This document shows positions 53,903 through 63,068 of a stretch of DNA of 64,000 nucleotides, in pieces. Origin of the DNA: Litoreibacter arenae DSM 19593 (GTDB lineage: Bacteria; Pseudomonadota; Alphaproteobacteria; Rhodobacterales; Rhodobacteraceae). The stretch is from positions 1 to 64,000 of the forward strand of contig NZ_KE557310.1 of assembly GCF_000442275.2 (NCBI RefSeq), read 5' to 3'. The notes under the pieces are model-generated. The model worked only from the letters and a program-made list of their open reading frames with translations. It ran no database searches and had not been told where the DNA came from. The first letter of the stretch is position 1, and each line of letters opens with the position of its first letter. Both the position numbers and the translations under genes were made by a program.

Positions 53903-54103
53903 ATGAGCAAAAACGACGTGCTCCGTGTCAAACTGGAGGTCCTGAAGCGCGAGCATCGGGATCTGGACGAGGCGATTGCCGCGTTGCAGGAGAAATCCGC
54001 GCCCGACCAGCTCACCCTACGTCGCCTGAAAAAGCAAAAGCTGTCCTTGAAAGACCGTATCGCCGTGCTCGAAGATCAATTGACGCCGGACATTATTGCG
54101 TGA
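53903..54103 (+). CDS. DUF465 (YdcH) family protein
   Basis: A 66-residue helical hairpin protein: LEVLKREHRDLDEAIAALQEK then LRRLKKQKLSLKDRIAVLEDQL, the YdcH/DUF465 pattern. Function unknown. ATG 53903 fits the usual length; the frame is open to 53726. It precedes purE by 58 bases. Confidence 0.85.
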   Translation: MSKNDVLRVKLEVLKREHRDLDEAIAALQEKSAPDQLTLRRLKKQKLSLKDRIAVLEDQLTPDIIA

Positions 54104-54161
54104 CGCACCCAAGCCGCTATAAGTGCCCCTTCAATTCGGCATCCTGAGATCGGCCCCCATT

Positions 54162-54656
54162 ATGACCCACCCGCAAGTTCCCGTAGGCATCATCATGGGC
54201 AGCCAGTCCGACTGGCCAACAATGAAGGAAGCCGCCGACATAATGGACGCGCTCGGCATTGCCTATGAGGCCAAGATCGTATCCGCCCACCGCACGCCGG
54301 ATCGTTTGTGGGACTACGGCAAATCGGCCGTGGACCGAGGCCTACAGGTGATCATCGCAGGGGCTGGTGGTGCCGCGCATCTTCCAGGCATGATGGCGTC
54401 GAAAACGCGGGTGCCGGTGATCGGCGTGCCGGTTCAGACCAAGGCGCTTTCGGGTGTGGACAGCCTTTATTCCATAGTTCAAATGCCGCGCGGCTATCCC
54501 GTCGCCACCATGGCCATCGGCGCAGCAGGCGCGGCAAATGCAGGGCTGATGGCGGCGGGCATTCTGGCGCTGCAAGACAGCGAACTGGCCGCCCGTCTGG
54601 ATAAGTGGCGTGCCGACCTGTCGGCCTCCATTCCGCAGGAGCCACGCGATGAGTAA
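54162..54656 (+). CDS. purE: N5-carboxyaminoimidazole ribonucleotide mutase
   Basis: A 164-residue class I PurE that converts N5-CAIR to CAIR in purine synthesis. [37 protein letters not shown] and the [13 protein letters not shown] loop are all present. ATG 54162 is chosen by the family length. It overlaps purK by eight bases. Confidence 0.95.
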   Translation: MTHPQVPVGIIMGSQSDWPTMKEAADIMDALGIAYEAKIVSAHRTPDRLWDYGKSAVDRGLQVIIAGAGGAAHLPGMMASKTRVPVIGVPVQTKALSGVDSLYSIVQMPRGYPVATMAIGAAGAANAGLMAAGILALQDSELAARLDKWRADLSASIPQEPRDE

Positions 54657-55722
54657 TCCCTTGCCCACAGGCGCGACCATCGGAATTCTGGGCGGCGGCC
54701 AGTTGGGCCGCATGCTGTCGGTTGCCGCGTCGCGTCTGGGCTTCAAGACCTGCATTTTCGAGCCCGGCGGCGACTGCCCCGCGTCGCATGTGGCGAATTA
54801 CCATTTTCAGGCCAGCTATGACGACACTGACGCCTTGCGAAAGTTTGGCGAGGCCGTGGACGTCATAACCTATGAATTCGAGAATATCCCCGCATCGGCG
54901 CTCGACCAGTTGGAGGCTATTTGCGAGGTCCGCCCGAACCGCCGCGCTTTGACCGTCAGTCAGGACCGCCTGACCGAGAAGAACTTTCTTCAGGAAGTTG
55001 GCCTGAAAGTCGCACCTTTCATGGCCGTCGACACGCTTGAAGACATGCACAAGGCCGTGGCCGAAATCGGCACGCCCTCGATCCTGAAAACGTGCAGGTT
55101 GGGCTATGATGGCAAGGGCCAAGCGCGGTTGCGCGAGGAAAGTGATGCCGAGCAAGCCTTCGCGTCCATGAATGGTGCAGCTGCCGTGTTGGAGGGATTT
55201 GTCGACTTCTCTTGCGAGATTTCCGTGATCGGCGCACGCGCGGCGGATGGTCAGGTCGCCTGCTTCGATCCGGGCGAGAACGTCCACCGCCACGGAATTT
55301 TGCATACGACAACGGTGCCCGCGTCGGTCCCTGCTTCAGTGCGAACCGACGCCGTGCTGATTGCCGCGCGGATTTTGAACGCGCTGGACTACGTGGGCGT
55401 TCTTGGGGTCGAATTGTTCGTGACGCCGGACGGTCTGATCGTGAACGAAATCGCCCCGCGCGTGCACAATTCCGGCCATTGGACCCAAAACGGCTGCGTT
55501 ATCGACCAGTTCGAGCAGCACATCCGTGCGGTCGCAGGCTGGCCCTTGGGCGATGGCAGTCGTCACGCTGATGTCGTGATGGAGAACCTTATCGGCGCTG
55601 ACATGGACCGCGTGGCCGACTTATCCGCCGATCCGGCCGTGGCGCTGCATCTTTATGGCAAGGCTGACGCCAAGGCGGGGCGCAAGATGGGCCATATAAA
55701 CCGGATCCAGCCAAGATCCTGA
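54649..55722 (+). CDS. purK: N5-carboxyaminoimidazole ribonucleotide synthase
   Basis: A 357-residue ATP-grasp enzyme that carboxylates AIR with bicarbonate, supplying Pur[21 protein letters not shown] near residue 11, [12 protein letters not shown] near 76, and [17 protein letters not shown] near 267 identify it. AGGAG precedes ATG 54649 inside purE. Its stop abuts the stop of the convergent hydrolase. Confidence 0.95.
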   Translation: MSNPLPTGATIGILGGGQLGRMLSVAASRLGFKTCIFEPGGDCPASHVANYHFQASYDDTDALRKFGEAVDVITYEFENIPASALDQLEAICEVRPNRRALTVSQDRLTEKNFLQEVGLKVAPFMAVDTLEDMHKAVAEIGTPSILKTCRLGYDGKGQARLREESDAEQAFASMNGAAAVLEGFVDFSCEISVIGARAADGQVACFDPGENVHRHGILHTTTVPASVPASVRTDAVLIAARILNALDYVGVLGVELFVTPDGLIVNEIAPRVHNSGHWTQNGCVIDQFEQHIRAVAGWPLGDGSRHADVVMENLIGADMDRVADLSADPAVALHLYGKADAKAGRKMGHINRIQPRS

Positions 55723-56538
55723 TCAGTCGGAGCCGTCGGTCCCAAGCGTTTCCTCTACCGTTTCCGTCACGGCGGCCCCGACCTCGCTGGCGGCTTCCGA
55801 CACCGCGTCACCGACGTCTTCCGCGACGTTTACCACCACATCCGCAAGGGTCAGGTTCTTGTCGAACTTGCCGTTCTGCAAGAAGCGGACAGTTTGCGCG
55901 ACGACGAGCGGCGAGTTCATCATAAACGTATGTGTTGCGGGCACGGACAAATGGCCCGCCATCCCTTCAACCTTGGTGCTTTCCACCGACACCTTGCCGT
56001 CATCCGGTCCGTCGATCAGTGCGGAGTAAAACGGGTTCAGCGTCTGCGTGCCTGCGATCACACCAAGCGGGAAGTCCACCGGCCCCAGTGTGTTCGGCAA
56101 CGACGTTGGCCCTGTATGCAGCTGCGCGCCTGCCGGGCCGTTCACCCACTCGAACGGCTCCCAAGAGCTGAGTTGATCCACAAGCTCCGACCCCTTGTTC
56201 GGCGGGGCCAGCATCACCACGCGGCCCAGTTCAGGCAGATCATTGTCCTTCAGCCACGCCCGAACCAAGATGCCGCCCATCGAATGCGTGACAAAATGGA
56301 TCGGGGTGTTGGTGTCACATTCGGCAATTGCCGCCGGAATCGTGGCATTGGCCAGATCGCGGATGGTATCGCTCGTGGACGGGTAAGACGGGTTCACGGT
56401 CTGGAAGCCGTTAGCTTGCAAACTCTGCTCCATCACCGACAGCGAAAAATTGCTGCGGGCCAGACCGTGCAGCAACACCACGCAATCGGCAAATGCCATT
56501 GAGGGCAAAAACAGCAAAATCAGAGCAAGACGTTTCAT
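55723..56538 (-). CDS. Secreted alpha/beta hydrolase (lipase-like)
   Basis: A 271-residue exported hydrolase: signal peptide at residues 1-17 ([17 protein letters not shown]), the oxyanion strand [14 protein letters not shown], and the nucleophile elbow THSMGG near residue 88. It resembles PGAP1/lactonizing-lipase-like hydrolases. The acid and His residues are probably in the D and H positions near 170 and 200. ATG 56538 is preferred over GTG 56547. The C-terminal segment after 235 is Ala/Val-rich and possibly helical. Confidence 0.85.
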   Translation of the reverse strand: MKRLALILLFLPSMAFADCVVLLHGLARSNFSLSVMEQSLQANGFQTVNPSYPSTSDTIRDLANATIPAAIAECDTNTPIHFVTHSMGGILVRAWLKDNDLPELGRVVMLAPPNKGSELVDQLSSWEPFEWVNGPAGAQLHTGPTSLPNTLGPVDFPLGVIAGTQTLNPFYSALIDGPDDGKVSVESTKVEGMAGHLSVPATHTFMMNSPLVVAQTVRFLQNGKFDKNLTLADVVVNVAEDVGDAVSEAASEVGAAVTETVEETLGTDGSD

Positions 56539-56746
56539 GGCACTCACTTAAACCCTAACCCTTGATGTTTCACTACCAGTTGTCGTCAACCCTGCGTCAT
56601 TTGCGCCCCAAGCTGCCTTTTTCCCCGCTTCTTTGGCGTGAAACCCGCCGATGCGGCCCCCAATCGGACATACCCCCTGTTGACAAGCCTTACCCTGCGA
56701 CCACATGTAACCGCTCATTGAAGCAGTGGTCTAAGGAGAGGCAGAT

Positions 56747-59326
56747 ATGCCCGTAGTTGTCGTCGAGTCGCCCGCCAAGGCCAAGACAATCAACAAATAT
56801 CTCGGCCCCGACTACACGGTGCTTGCCTCCTACGGCCACGTCCGCGACCTGCCGCCAAAAGACGGCTCGGTCGATCCGGACAACGACTTCGACATGCTTT
56901 GGGAGGTCGCCAGCGACTCCAAGAAACACGTCAAAGCCATCGCGGACGCCCTGAAAGAAGACAACAACCTGATCCTCGCGACCGACCCCGACCGCGAGGG
57001 CGAAGCCATCTCGTGGCATCTTGAGGAAGCCCTGCGCCTGCGCAAGGCGATCAAGAAGGACACGCCAGTCAGCCGCGTCGTGTTTAACGCCATCACCAAA
57101 TCCGCCGTGACCGAGGCGATGAAAAACCCGCGCAAGGTAGACCAGCCTTTGGTGGACGCCTATCTGGCCCGCCGCGCGCTGGACTATCTGGTGGGGTTCA
57201 AACTGTCGCCCGTGCTGTGGCGCCGCCTGCCCGGTGCGAAATCCGCTGGCCGTGTGCAATCGGTCTGCCTGCGTTTGATCGTCGACCGCGAGATGGAGAT
57301 CGAGAAATTCAAGGCGCAGGAATACTGGACCGTGAAGGCGATGCTCGCCAATTCGCGCGGTCAGGAATATGAGGCGCGTCTGACCACTTTGGCGGGCAAG
57401 AAGCTCGACAAGTTCGACATCGCCAATGACACCGCTGCCGAGCTTGCCGTGTCTGCGGTCAATTCGCGCGATCTGAAGGTCACCAGCGTCGAGGCGAAGC
57501 CCGGCTCCCGCAACCCGTCCGCTCCGTTCATGACCTCCACCTTGCAGCAGGAAGCCAGCCGCAAGTTCGGCATGGGCGCACGTCAAACGATGAGCGCCGC
57601 GCAACGCCTCTATGAGGCAGGCTACATCACTTATATGCGGACCGACGGGATCGACATGGCCCCCGAGGCGGTCCATGCCGCGCGTGACGCGATCAAGGAC
57701 AAGTTCGGCGACAAATACGTCCCTGCCGAGCCGCGCATGTATAAAAACAAGGCCAAGAACGCCCAAGAGGCCCACGAATGTATCCGCCCGACTGACTTGG
57801 CGGCGGACACTGAAAGCCTCAAGATCATGGATGGCGACCAGCGCAAGCTCTATGACCTGATCTACAAGCGCACCATCGCGTCGCAAATGGCGGCAGCGAA
57901 GCTGGAGCGGACAACCGTTATCATCGGCTCCGCCGACGGTCAGGTAGAGTTGCGCGCATCCGGTCAGGTGATGATGTTCGACGGCTTCCTGAAGGTCTAC
58001 GAGGAAGGCCGCGACGACGCCGTGATCGACGATGACGACAAGTCCCTGCCCCAGATCAATCAGGGCGAGGCAGCCCCTAAGAAGTCCGTTACGCCGGAAC
58101 AGCACTTCACCCAGCCGCCCCCCCGCTACACCGAGGCGACCTTGGTCAAGCGCATGGAAGAGTTGGGCATCGGTCGACCCTCCACCTACGCATCCATCGT
58201 TACGACGATTCAGGACCGCGACTATGTCCGCAAGGAAAAGAACCGCCTGATCCCCGAAGACAAGGGACGGTTGGTGACGGTGTTCCTGTCCAACTTCTTC
58301 TCGCGCTATGTGGAATACGATTTCACCGCAGCACTTGAGGAGGAACTCGACGACGTCTCCGCAGGCGAACGGGATTACAAGAACGTGCTGTCGCGCTTCT
58401 GGCGCGACTTCTCGGTCGCGATTTCCGAGGCGCTGGACCTGTCGATCACCGAAGTGCTGGAAAAGCTCAACGAGGTGTTGGCACCGCATATCTTCCCCCC
58501 CACCGAAGATGGCACCGACCCGCGCCTTTGCCCCAATTGCGGCGAGGGTCGCCTGTCCATGCGCACCGCCCGCTCCGGCGGGGCGTTTATCGGCTGCTCC
58601 AACTATCCCGAATGCAAGTACACCCGCCCCTTCGGCCCGCCCGATCCGGAAGCGGAGGCCAGCGCTATCCCGCCCGAAGGCAAACTGCTGGGTGAGGACG
58701 AGGGCGACAAAATCTGGGTCCACAAAGGCCGTTTCGGCCCGTACGTGCAGCGGGGCGAAGTCACCGATGACAACAAGAAGCCGCCGCGCCAGTCGATCCC
58801 CAAGGAATGGCCCGCAGAGGACATCGACCTGCCGCAAGCCTTGCGCCTGCTGTCGCTGCCCCGCCTGATCGGCCCCCACCCCGAGGATGGCGTCAACGTC
58901 TGGGCCAACATCGGCCGCTATGGGCCCTACATCAAACACGCGGACACGACCTCGAACCGGGGCGGCACGAATGCCAATCTGGAAAGCCTTGAAGAGGTGT
59001 TCGACGTGGGCATGAACCGCGCCGTGCAGTTGCTGGCCGAAAAGGTCGCCTCTCGCGGCGGTCGCGGTGCGGCGGCGAAAACCTTGCGCGATCTGGGCGA
59101 GCATCCCGACGAGGGCGGCGCGATCTCCATCATGGAAGGCAAATACGGCCCCTACGTGAAATGGGAAAAGGTCAACGCCACCATCCCGAAAGACGTCTCG
59201 CCGGATGATCTGACCGTGGATCAGGCGGTTCAGTTGATCGTCGAGAAACAGTCCAAAGGTGGCAAGAAACGCAAGGCGCCAGCCAAGAAGAAAGCGCCCG
59301 CGAAGAAGAAGGCCGCCAAGAAGTGA
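56747..59326 (+). CDS. topA: DNA topoisomerase I
   Basis: An 859-residue type IA enzyme that relaxes negative supercoils. In order: TOPRIM VVVVESPAKAKTINKYLG (3-20), DPDREGEAISWHLEEAL near 83, the catalytic Tyr Y296 in ITYMRTDG, ERTTVIIG and GIGRPSTYA near 475, a zinc finger from CPNCGEGRLSMRTA near 590, several GRFGPYV/GRYGPYI C-terminal repeats, and a Lys/Ala-rich tail. AAGGAG lies upstream. A small ORF overlaps its stop. Confidence 0.96.
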   Translation: MPVVVVESPAKAKTINKYLGPDYTVLASYGHVRDLPPKDGSVDPDNDFDMLWEVASDSKKHVKAIADALKEDNNLILATDPDREGEAISWHLEEALRLRKAIKKDTPVSRVVFNAITKSAVTEAMKNPRKVDQPLVDAYLARRALDYLVGFKLSPVLWRRLPGAKSAGRVQSVCLRLIVDREMEIEKFKAQEYWTVKAMLANSRGQEYEARLTTLAGKKLDKFDIANDTAAELAVSAVNSRDLKVTSVEAKPGSRNPSAPFMTSTLQQEASRKFGMGARQTMSAAQRLYEAGYITYMRTDGIDMAPEAVHAARDAIKDKFGDKYVPAEPRMYKNKAKNAQEAHECIRPTDLAADTESLKIMDGDQRKLYDLIYKRTIASQMAAAKLERTTVIIGSADGQVELRASGQVMMFDGFLKVYEEGRDDAVIDDDDKSLPQINQGEAAPKKSVTPEQHFTQPPPRYTEATLVKRMEELGIGRPSTYASIVTTIQDRDYVRKEKNRLIPEDKGRLVTVFLSNFFSRYVEYDFTAALEEELDDVSAGERDYKNVLSRFWRDFSVAISEALDLSITEVLEKLNEVLAPHIFPPTEDGTDPRLCPNCGEGRLSMRTARSGGAFIGCSNYPECKYTRPFGPPDPEAEASAIPPEGKLLGEDEGDKIWVHKGRFGPYVQRGEVTDDNKKPPRQSIPKEWPAEDIDLPQALRLLSLPRLIGPHPEDGVNVWANIGRYGPYIKHADTTSNRGGTNANLESLEEVFDVGMNRAVQLLAEKVASRGGRGAAAKTLRDLGEHPDEGGAISIMEGKYGPYVKWEKVNATIPKDVSPDDLTVDQAVQLIVEKQSKGGKKRKAPAKKKAPAKKKAAKK

Positions 59327-59460
59327 TCAAGGGGCTGCTGGTCTTGCTGGCGGTGTTCTGCCTGCTGATCGCGTTGCTGGTCTGGGCGAAGTCACGCCCG
59401 GCCCCGCAGGCCTCCGCCGCGCTGCCTGTCTTGAATTTCCCGCTGTCCTGCCCGACATAA
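59323..59460 (+). CDS. Possible 45-residue membrane peptide after topA
   Basis: A GTG overlaps the topA stop (GTGA) and opens a frame encoding MIKGLLVLLAVFCLLIALLV, a single hydrophobic helix, then a short tail ending SCPT. The coupling and the helix suggest a real small protein, but codon evidence is limited by the length. Function unknown. Confidence 0.4.
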   Translation: MIKGLLVLLAVFCLLIALLVWAKSRPAPQASAALPVLNFPLSCPT

Positions 59461-59487
59461 GGTCCAACTCGGAAAGGGCCACGTTTC

Positions 59488-60066
59488 ATGCCAAAACCAA
59501 ATCAAGCCGCACTCGACTTTCTTCTGACCCGTCGGTCCCGCCCGCATAAAACGCTCACATACCCCGCCCCCGACCGCGACACGCTCGTGACCCTGCTGAC
59601 CGCTGCCGCACGCACGCCGGATCATGGCAAGCTGGAGCCTTGGCGCTTCATCGTGCTGCAAGACAGCGCCCTGCCCCGCCTCGCGGCCTTGTCCCGCACC
59701 CGCGGCGCGGAGTTGGGATACGACGCGGACAGCATCGAGAAAATCGCCGCCATGTTCGAAAACGCGCCACTTTCCGTGGCTGTGGTCGCGTCACCTCAAC
59801 CCTCCGAGAAAATTCCCGAAATCGAGCAGACGCTCAGCGCCGGTGCAGTCTGCCTTGCCCTGCTCAACGCGGCACTTGCCGCCGGATGGGGCGCGAACTG
59901 GCTCACCGGTTGGACTGCGTTCGACCGCACATTCCTGAGCGAAGGTTTGGGAATAGAGCCTCCGGAATATGTCGCGGGCTTCATTCACCTCGGAACCGAG
60001 ACCTCCACGCCGCCAGACCGACCGCGCCCCGACCTCGACGCGAAAACAACGTGGCTCACCGCATGA
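59488..60066 (+). CDS. Nitroreductase family protein
   Basis: A 192-residue FMN-dependent oxidoreductase, YdjA-like in size: LLTRRSRPHKTLTYPAP at the start, RTPDHGKLEPWRFIVLQ near residue 45, and AALAAGWGANWLTGW near 128. The substrate is unknown. The start codon has AAGGG upstream. It is coupled to the EI24 membrane protein gene (ATGA overlap). Confidence 0.9.
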   Translation: MPKPNQAALDFLLTRRSRPHKTLTYPAPDRDTLVTLLTAAARTPDHGKLEPWRFIVLQDSALPRLAALSRTRGAELGYDADSIEKIAAMFENAPLSVAVVASPQPSEKIPEIEQTLSAGAVCLALLNAALAAGWGANWLTGWTAFDRTFLSEGLGIEPPEYVAGFIHLGTETSTPPDRPRPDLDAKTTWLTA

Positions 60067-60749
60067 TCTTTACCGACTTTTTCAAAGCCCTCGGCCAAAT
60101 TGGCGATGGCCGCTTTCTGAAGGTCTTGCTGGGCGGCGTTGGCCTGACCATCGCGCTGCTATTCGCCTTCACGGTCGCCTTTGCGTGGACCGTCGGCTTC
60201 GTCGTGCCCGACACGTTCACCTTGCCGTGGATCGGCGAGATCACATGGATCGACAACGTCCTGTCATGGGCGGTGGTGCCGGTCATGATTGTAGCGTCCG
60301 TGTTCCTAATGGTTCCCGTCGCCTCGGCCTTCACAGGGCTGTTCCTCGATCAGGTGGTCGACGCCGTGGAGGCAGAGCACTACCCTCAAGAGCCCGCCGT
60401 CTCGCCCCTGCCCCTTAGCGAATCCATCGCCGAGAGCGCCAAGTTTCTGGGCGTGATCGTGGCCGTCAACGCAGTCGCGCTGGTTCTGTACATGATCTTC
60501 CCGCCCTTCGCCCCGCTCATCTTCTGGGGCGTGAACGGCCTGCTGCTGGGTCGGGAATACGCGATGCTCGTGGCGCAACGCAGGCTGGGCGTGGTTGGGG
60601 CGCGCGAGTTCCTGAAACGCAATCGTGCGCAAATCTGGATGGCGGGGACGCTCATGGCAATCCCGCTGACCATCCCCTTCGTCAACCTGCTGATCCCGAT
60701 CCTGGGCGTCGCCAGCTTCACGCATCTGTATCACCGGCTGGCCCGCTAG
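60063..60749 (+). CDS. EI24/CysZ-like membrane protein
   Basis: A 228-residue integral membrane protein with about five or six helices. The SEFTGLF-type region reads VPVASAFTGLFLDQVVDAVEAEHYP near residue 85, and INGLLLG-like FWGVNGLLLGREYAM near 158, characteristic of the EI24 (Pfam) family that includes the sulfate permease CysZ. A transport function is likely only by family. Translation is coupled to the nitroreductase. Confidence 0.82.
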   Translation: MIFTDFFKALGQIGDGRFLKVLLGGVGLTIALLFAFTVAFAWTVGFVVPDTFTLPWIGEITWIDNVLSWAVVPVMIVASVFLMVPVASAFTGLFLDQVVDAVEAEHYPQEPAVSPLPLSESIAESAKFLGVIVAVNAVALVLYMIFPPFAPLIFWGVNGLLLGREYAMLVAQRRLGVVGAREFLKRNRAQIWMAGTLMAIPLTIPFVNLLIPILGVASFTHLYHRLAR

Positions 60750-60754
60750 ATTGC

Positions 60755-61030
60755 CTAGCTGTCTGGCCCGAACCGTTTGTAGAGGTTCATTGTGTCGGCG
60801 TTGATGTAGCCATAGATAATGCCAAGGCAAAGCGGCACCCAGATCACGAAGGCGATCAGGGTGGTGATTAGAAACTTGCGCTTCATCCGCGCGTTGGCCG
60901 GGGCTGAACTCGGTGTGCCGGGGGAAACCTCCCCCATTTCACCTTGGCTCGGCGTGCCGAAAGGTAGCACGCAAAACAGCACCAGAAACCACGTCACAGC
61001 AAACACCACGATGGCAGAGGTCAGGGCCAT
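60755..61030 (-). CDS. DUF1467 family membrane protein
   Basis: A 91-residue protein with two hydrophobic helices (residues 5-24 and about 53-75). SAIVVFAVTWFLVLFCVLPFG is the DUF1467 signature. Its start shares one base with the mce stop, and the two genes are coupled in many alphaproteobacteria; the function is unknown. Confidence 0.85.
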   Translation of the reverse strand: MALTSAIVVFAVTWFLVLFCVLPFGTPSQGEMGEVSPGTPSSAPANARMKRKFLITTLIAFVIWVPLCLGIIYGYINADTMNLYKRFGPDS

Positions 61031-61434
61031 CAGGCTTGCTCCAGCTCAACCAGCGTGCCGGTGAAGTCTTTTGGATGCAGGAACAGCACAGGTTTGCCAT
61101 GCGCGCCGATCTTCGGCTCGCCGGTGCCCAAAACGCGGGCACCGCTGTCTTTCAGCCGGTCGCGGGCTTCGATGATGTCATCCACCTCGTAGCAAATATG
61201 ATGGATGCCACCCGACGGGTTCTTGTCCAGAAACCCCTGAATGGGGCTGTTTTCACCCAGCGGGTGCAAAAGCTCGATCTTGGTGTTCGGCAGCTCGATA
61301 AAGACCACTGTCACGCCGTGATCCGGCTCGTCCTGCGGCGCACCTACATTTGCGCCCAAAGTATCGCGATACTGCGCGCAGGCGGCGTCAAGATCAGGCA
61401 CCGCAATCGCTACGTGGTTCAATCTGCCGATCAT
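61030..61434 (-). CDS. mce: Methylmalonyl-CoA epimerase
   Basis: A 134-residue vicinal-oxygen-chelate enzyme that interconverts D- and L-methylmalonyl-CoA in propionate use. Metal residues are in LNHVAIAVPDL (His7), HHICYEVDDI near 80, and LVELEQA at the end. Two ATGs are possible; 61434 is chosen because MIGRLNHVAI is the family start and GGAG lies 8 bases before it; the longer form would start at 61446. Confidence 0.9.
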   Translation of the reverse strand: MIGRLNHVAIAVPDLDAACAQYRDTLGANVGAPQDEPDHGVTVVFIELPNTKIELLHPLGENSPIQGFLDKNPSGGIHHICYEVDDIIEARDRLKDSGARVLGTGEPKIGAHGKPVLFLHPKDFTGTLVELEQA

Positions 61435-61604
61435 TGGTCTCTCCATTGGGTCAGGCGTCTGGTGACGCGGTTATGGCTGGGTGATTGGGCCACCGCAAGC
61501 GCCCAAACTGCGTAAAAACAGCGCTGTTCACCTTCTGTTAGGCATCGGTAGGCAAGCATGACCATGTACAACGACTCACCCCTCTAGCTGCCGGAGGCCC
61601 CCAA

Positions 61605-62327
61605 ATGCCTGAAGACCTAGGATATCTGACACTTACGACTCATGCGACTGCGCTGCGCCCGCTGCTGGGGCTGACGGTGCTTGTGGTGGAAGACAGCCGA
61701 TTTGCATCCGAGGCCATCCGGCTCTTGTGTATCAGGTCGGGGGCGCGCATTCGCCGGGCAGACAGCCTGACCGCCGCGCACAGGCACCTGCAAGTTTACC
61801 GCCCGTCCGTTGTGGTCGTGGACCTAGGGCTGCCCGACGGCTCCGGCGTGGACCTGATCGCGGAACTGGCGAGCGAGACAGGCCCCGCGCGGCCCGTCCT
61901 GATCGCCACCAGCGGCGCGGATGGCGATGGCCTTGCGCAAGCCGCGCTGGCTGCGGGGGCTGACGAATTTCTGGCAAAGCCGATCTGCTCGGTCTGCGCC
62001 TTCCAGCAGACCATTCTCAAGTTCCTGCCCGAAGACATGCGCCCCATGGGACCACGTCGCCTCAATGAGGAAACCGTGTCGCCGGACCGCATCGCCCTGA
62101 CCGAGGATTTGTCACATATCGACGAGCTGTTGCGCAGCGGACTCGACGCTTTGCCGTATGTCGCGCCGTTTCTTCAAGGGCTGGCACGGCTTGCCGGTGA
62201 TCCCGAACTTGAAACGGTCTCACGCAAGCTGACGAAGGCGCACATGTCTGGCGAGGGTCGACGCGACGCAATCCTAGCCACGCGGGCCGTCATTCAAACA
62301 CGGCTGGATGTGCGCGAGCTGGTCTAA
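61605..62327 (+). CDS. Response regulator with receiver domain and unknown C-terminus
   Basis: A 240-residue protein. The receiver domain (residues 23-140) has E29/D30, the phospho-acceptor D73 in VVVVDLGLPDGSG, T102 and K125. The C-terminal 100 residues have no recognised output domain; they are helical. No histidine kinase is adjacent, so it is an orphan regulator, and whether it binds DNA is not visible. Confidence 0.85.
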   Translation: MPEDLGYLTLTTHATALRPLLGLTVLVVEDSRFASEAIRLLCIRSGARIRRADSLTAAHRHLQVYRPSVVVVDLGLPDGSGVDLIAELASETGPARPVLIATSGADGDGLAQAALAAGADEFLAKPICSVCAFQQTILKFLPEDMRPMGPRRLNEETVSPDRIALTEDLSHIDELLRSGLDALPYVAPFLQGLARLAGDPELETVSRKLTKAHMSGEGRRDAILATRAVIQTRLDVRELV

Positions 62328-63031
62328 AGCGCCGGATCTCTGGACACACGAACGGGTGCGGTCAGATCGCCCAGCCGCGACAACTGCTTGCCCTCGGCGT
62401 CAAAATTCGACGGCGATAGCCACGTCCCGAACGCCTCTTTCAAGGCAGGCCATTCCGCGTCGATGCAGGCAAACCAGGCAGTGTCGCGGTTGCGCTCTTT
62501 TACGACCGCCGCCTGCCGGAATACGCCCTCAAAGCTGAAGCCATAGCGTTCGGCGGCACGGCGCGAGGCGATGTTCGCAGCATTGCACTTCCACTCAAAG
62601 CGCCGGTAACCGGCCTCGAACGCCCACTTCATCATCAGAAATATTGCCTCTGTCGCAGCGGCACTGCGCTGAAGCTCTGGCGAAAAGCAGATGTGTCCGA
62701 GCTCGATCGACCCCGCCTCCGGCGAGATTCTCAAGTAACTTGCGACCCCGCTGGCCCGCCCCGTCGACACAGCCCTGACGGCGTAGAAGAACGGGTCGTC
62801 GCCCTCTGCGACATCACGCACCCAAGCTTCGTAGTCTCCGGCGGATGCAAAAGGCCCGTAGGGCATGTAATCCCAGACGCCATCATCCGCCGAATTTGCG
62901 CGATGCAAGTCCACGGCATGGCGGTCAGGTGTCAATCGCTCAAGCCTGACATATTGCCCTTCCAGCACGGCGGCGTCTGGCCGCGAAGGTGGCTTCCAGT
63001 CCTGAACAATATCTTGGTTCGCGTCTTTCAT
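62324..63031 (-). CDS. GNAT family N-acetyltransferase
   Basis: A 235-residue RimJ/RimL-like acetyltransferase (Acetyltransf_3 type). Residues 25-55 (LEGQYVRLERLTPDRHAVDLHRA) begin the fold, and LGHICFSPELQRSAAATEAIFLMM near 132 is the acetyl-CoA-binding motif A region. The target is unknown. ATG 63031 is taken; a longer form starts at 63091 but overlaps the DUF1501 gene. The end overlaps the response regulator by four bases. Confidence 0.88.
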   Translation of the reverse strand: MKDANQDIVQDWKPPSRPDAAVLEGQYVRLERLTPDRHAVDLHRANSADDGVWDYMPYGPFASAGDYEAWVRDVAEGDDPFFYAVRAVSTGRASGVASYLRISPEAGSIELGHICFSPELQRSAAATEAIFLMMKWAFEAGYRRFEWKCNAANIASRRAAERYGFSFEGVFRQAAVVKERNRDTAWFACIDAEWPALKEAFGTWLSPSNFDAEGKQLSRLGDLTAPVRVSRDPAL

Positions 63032-63068
63032 GACGGCAGGCCCTTCCCGGCTAGCATCGCAAACGATT

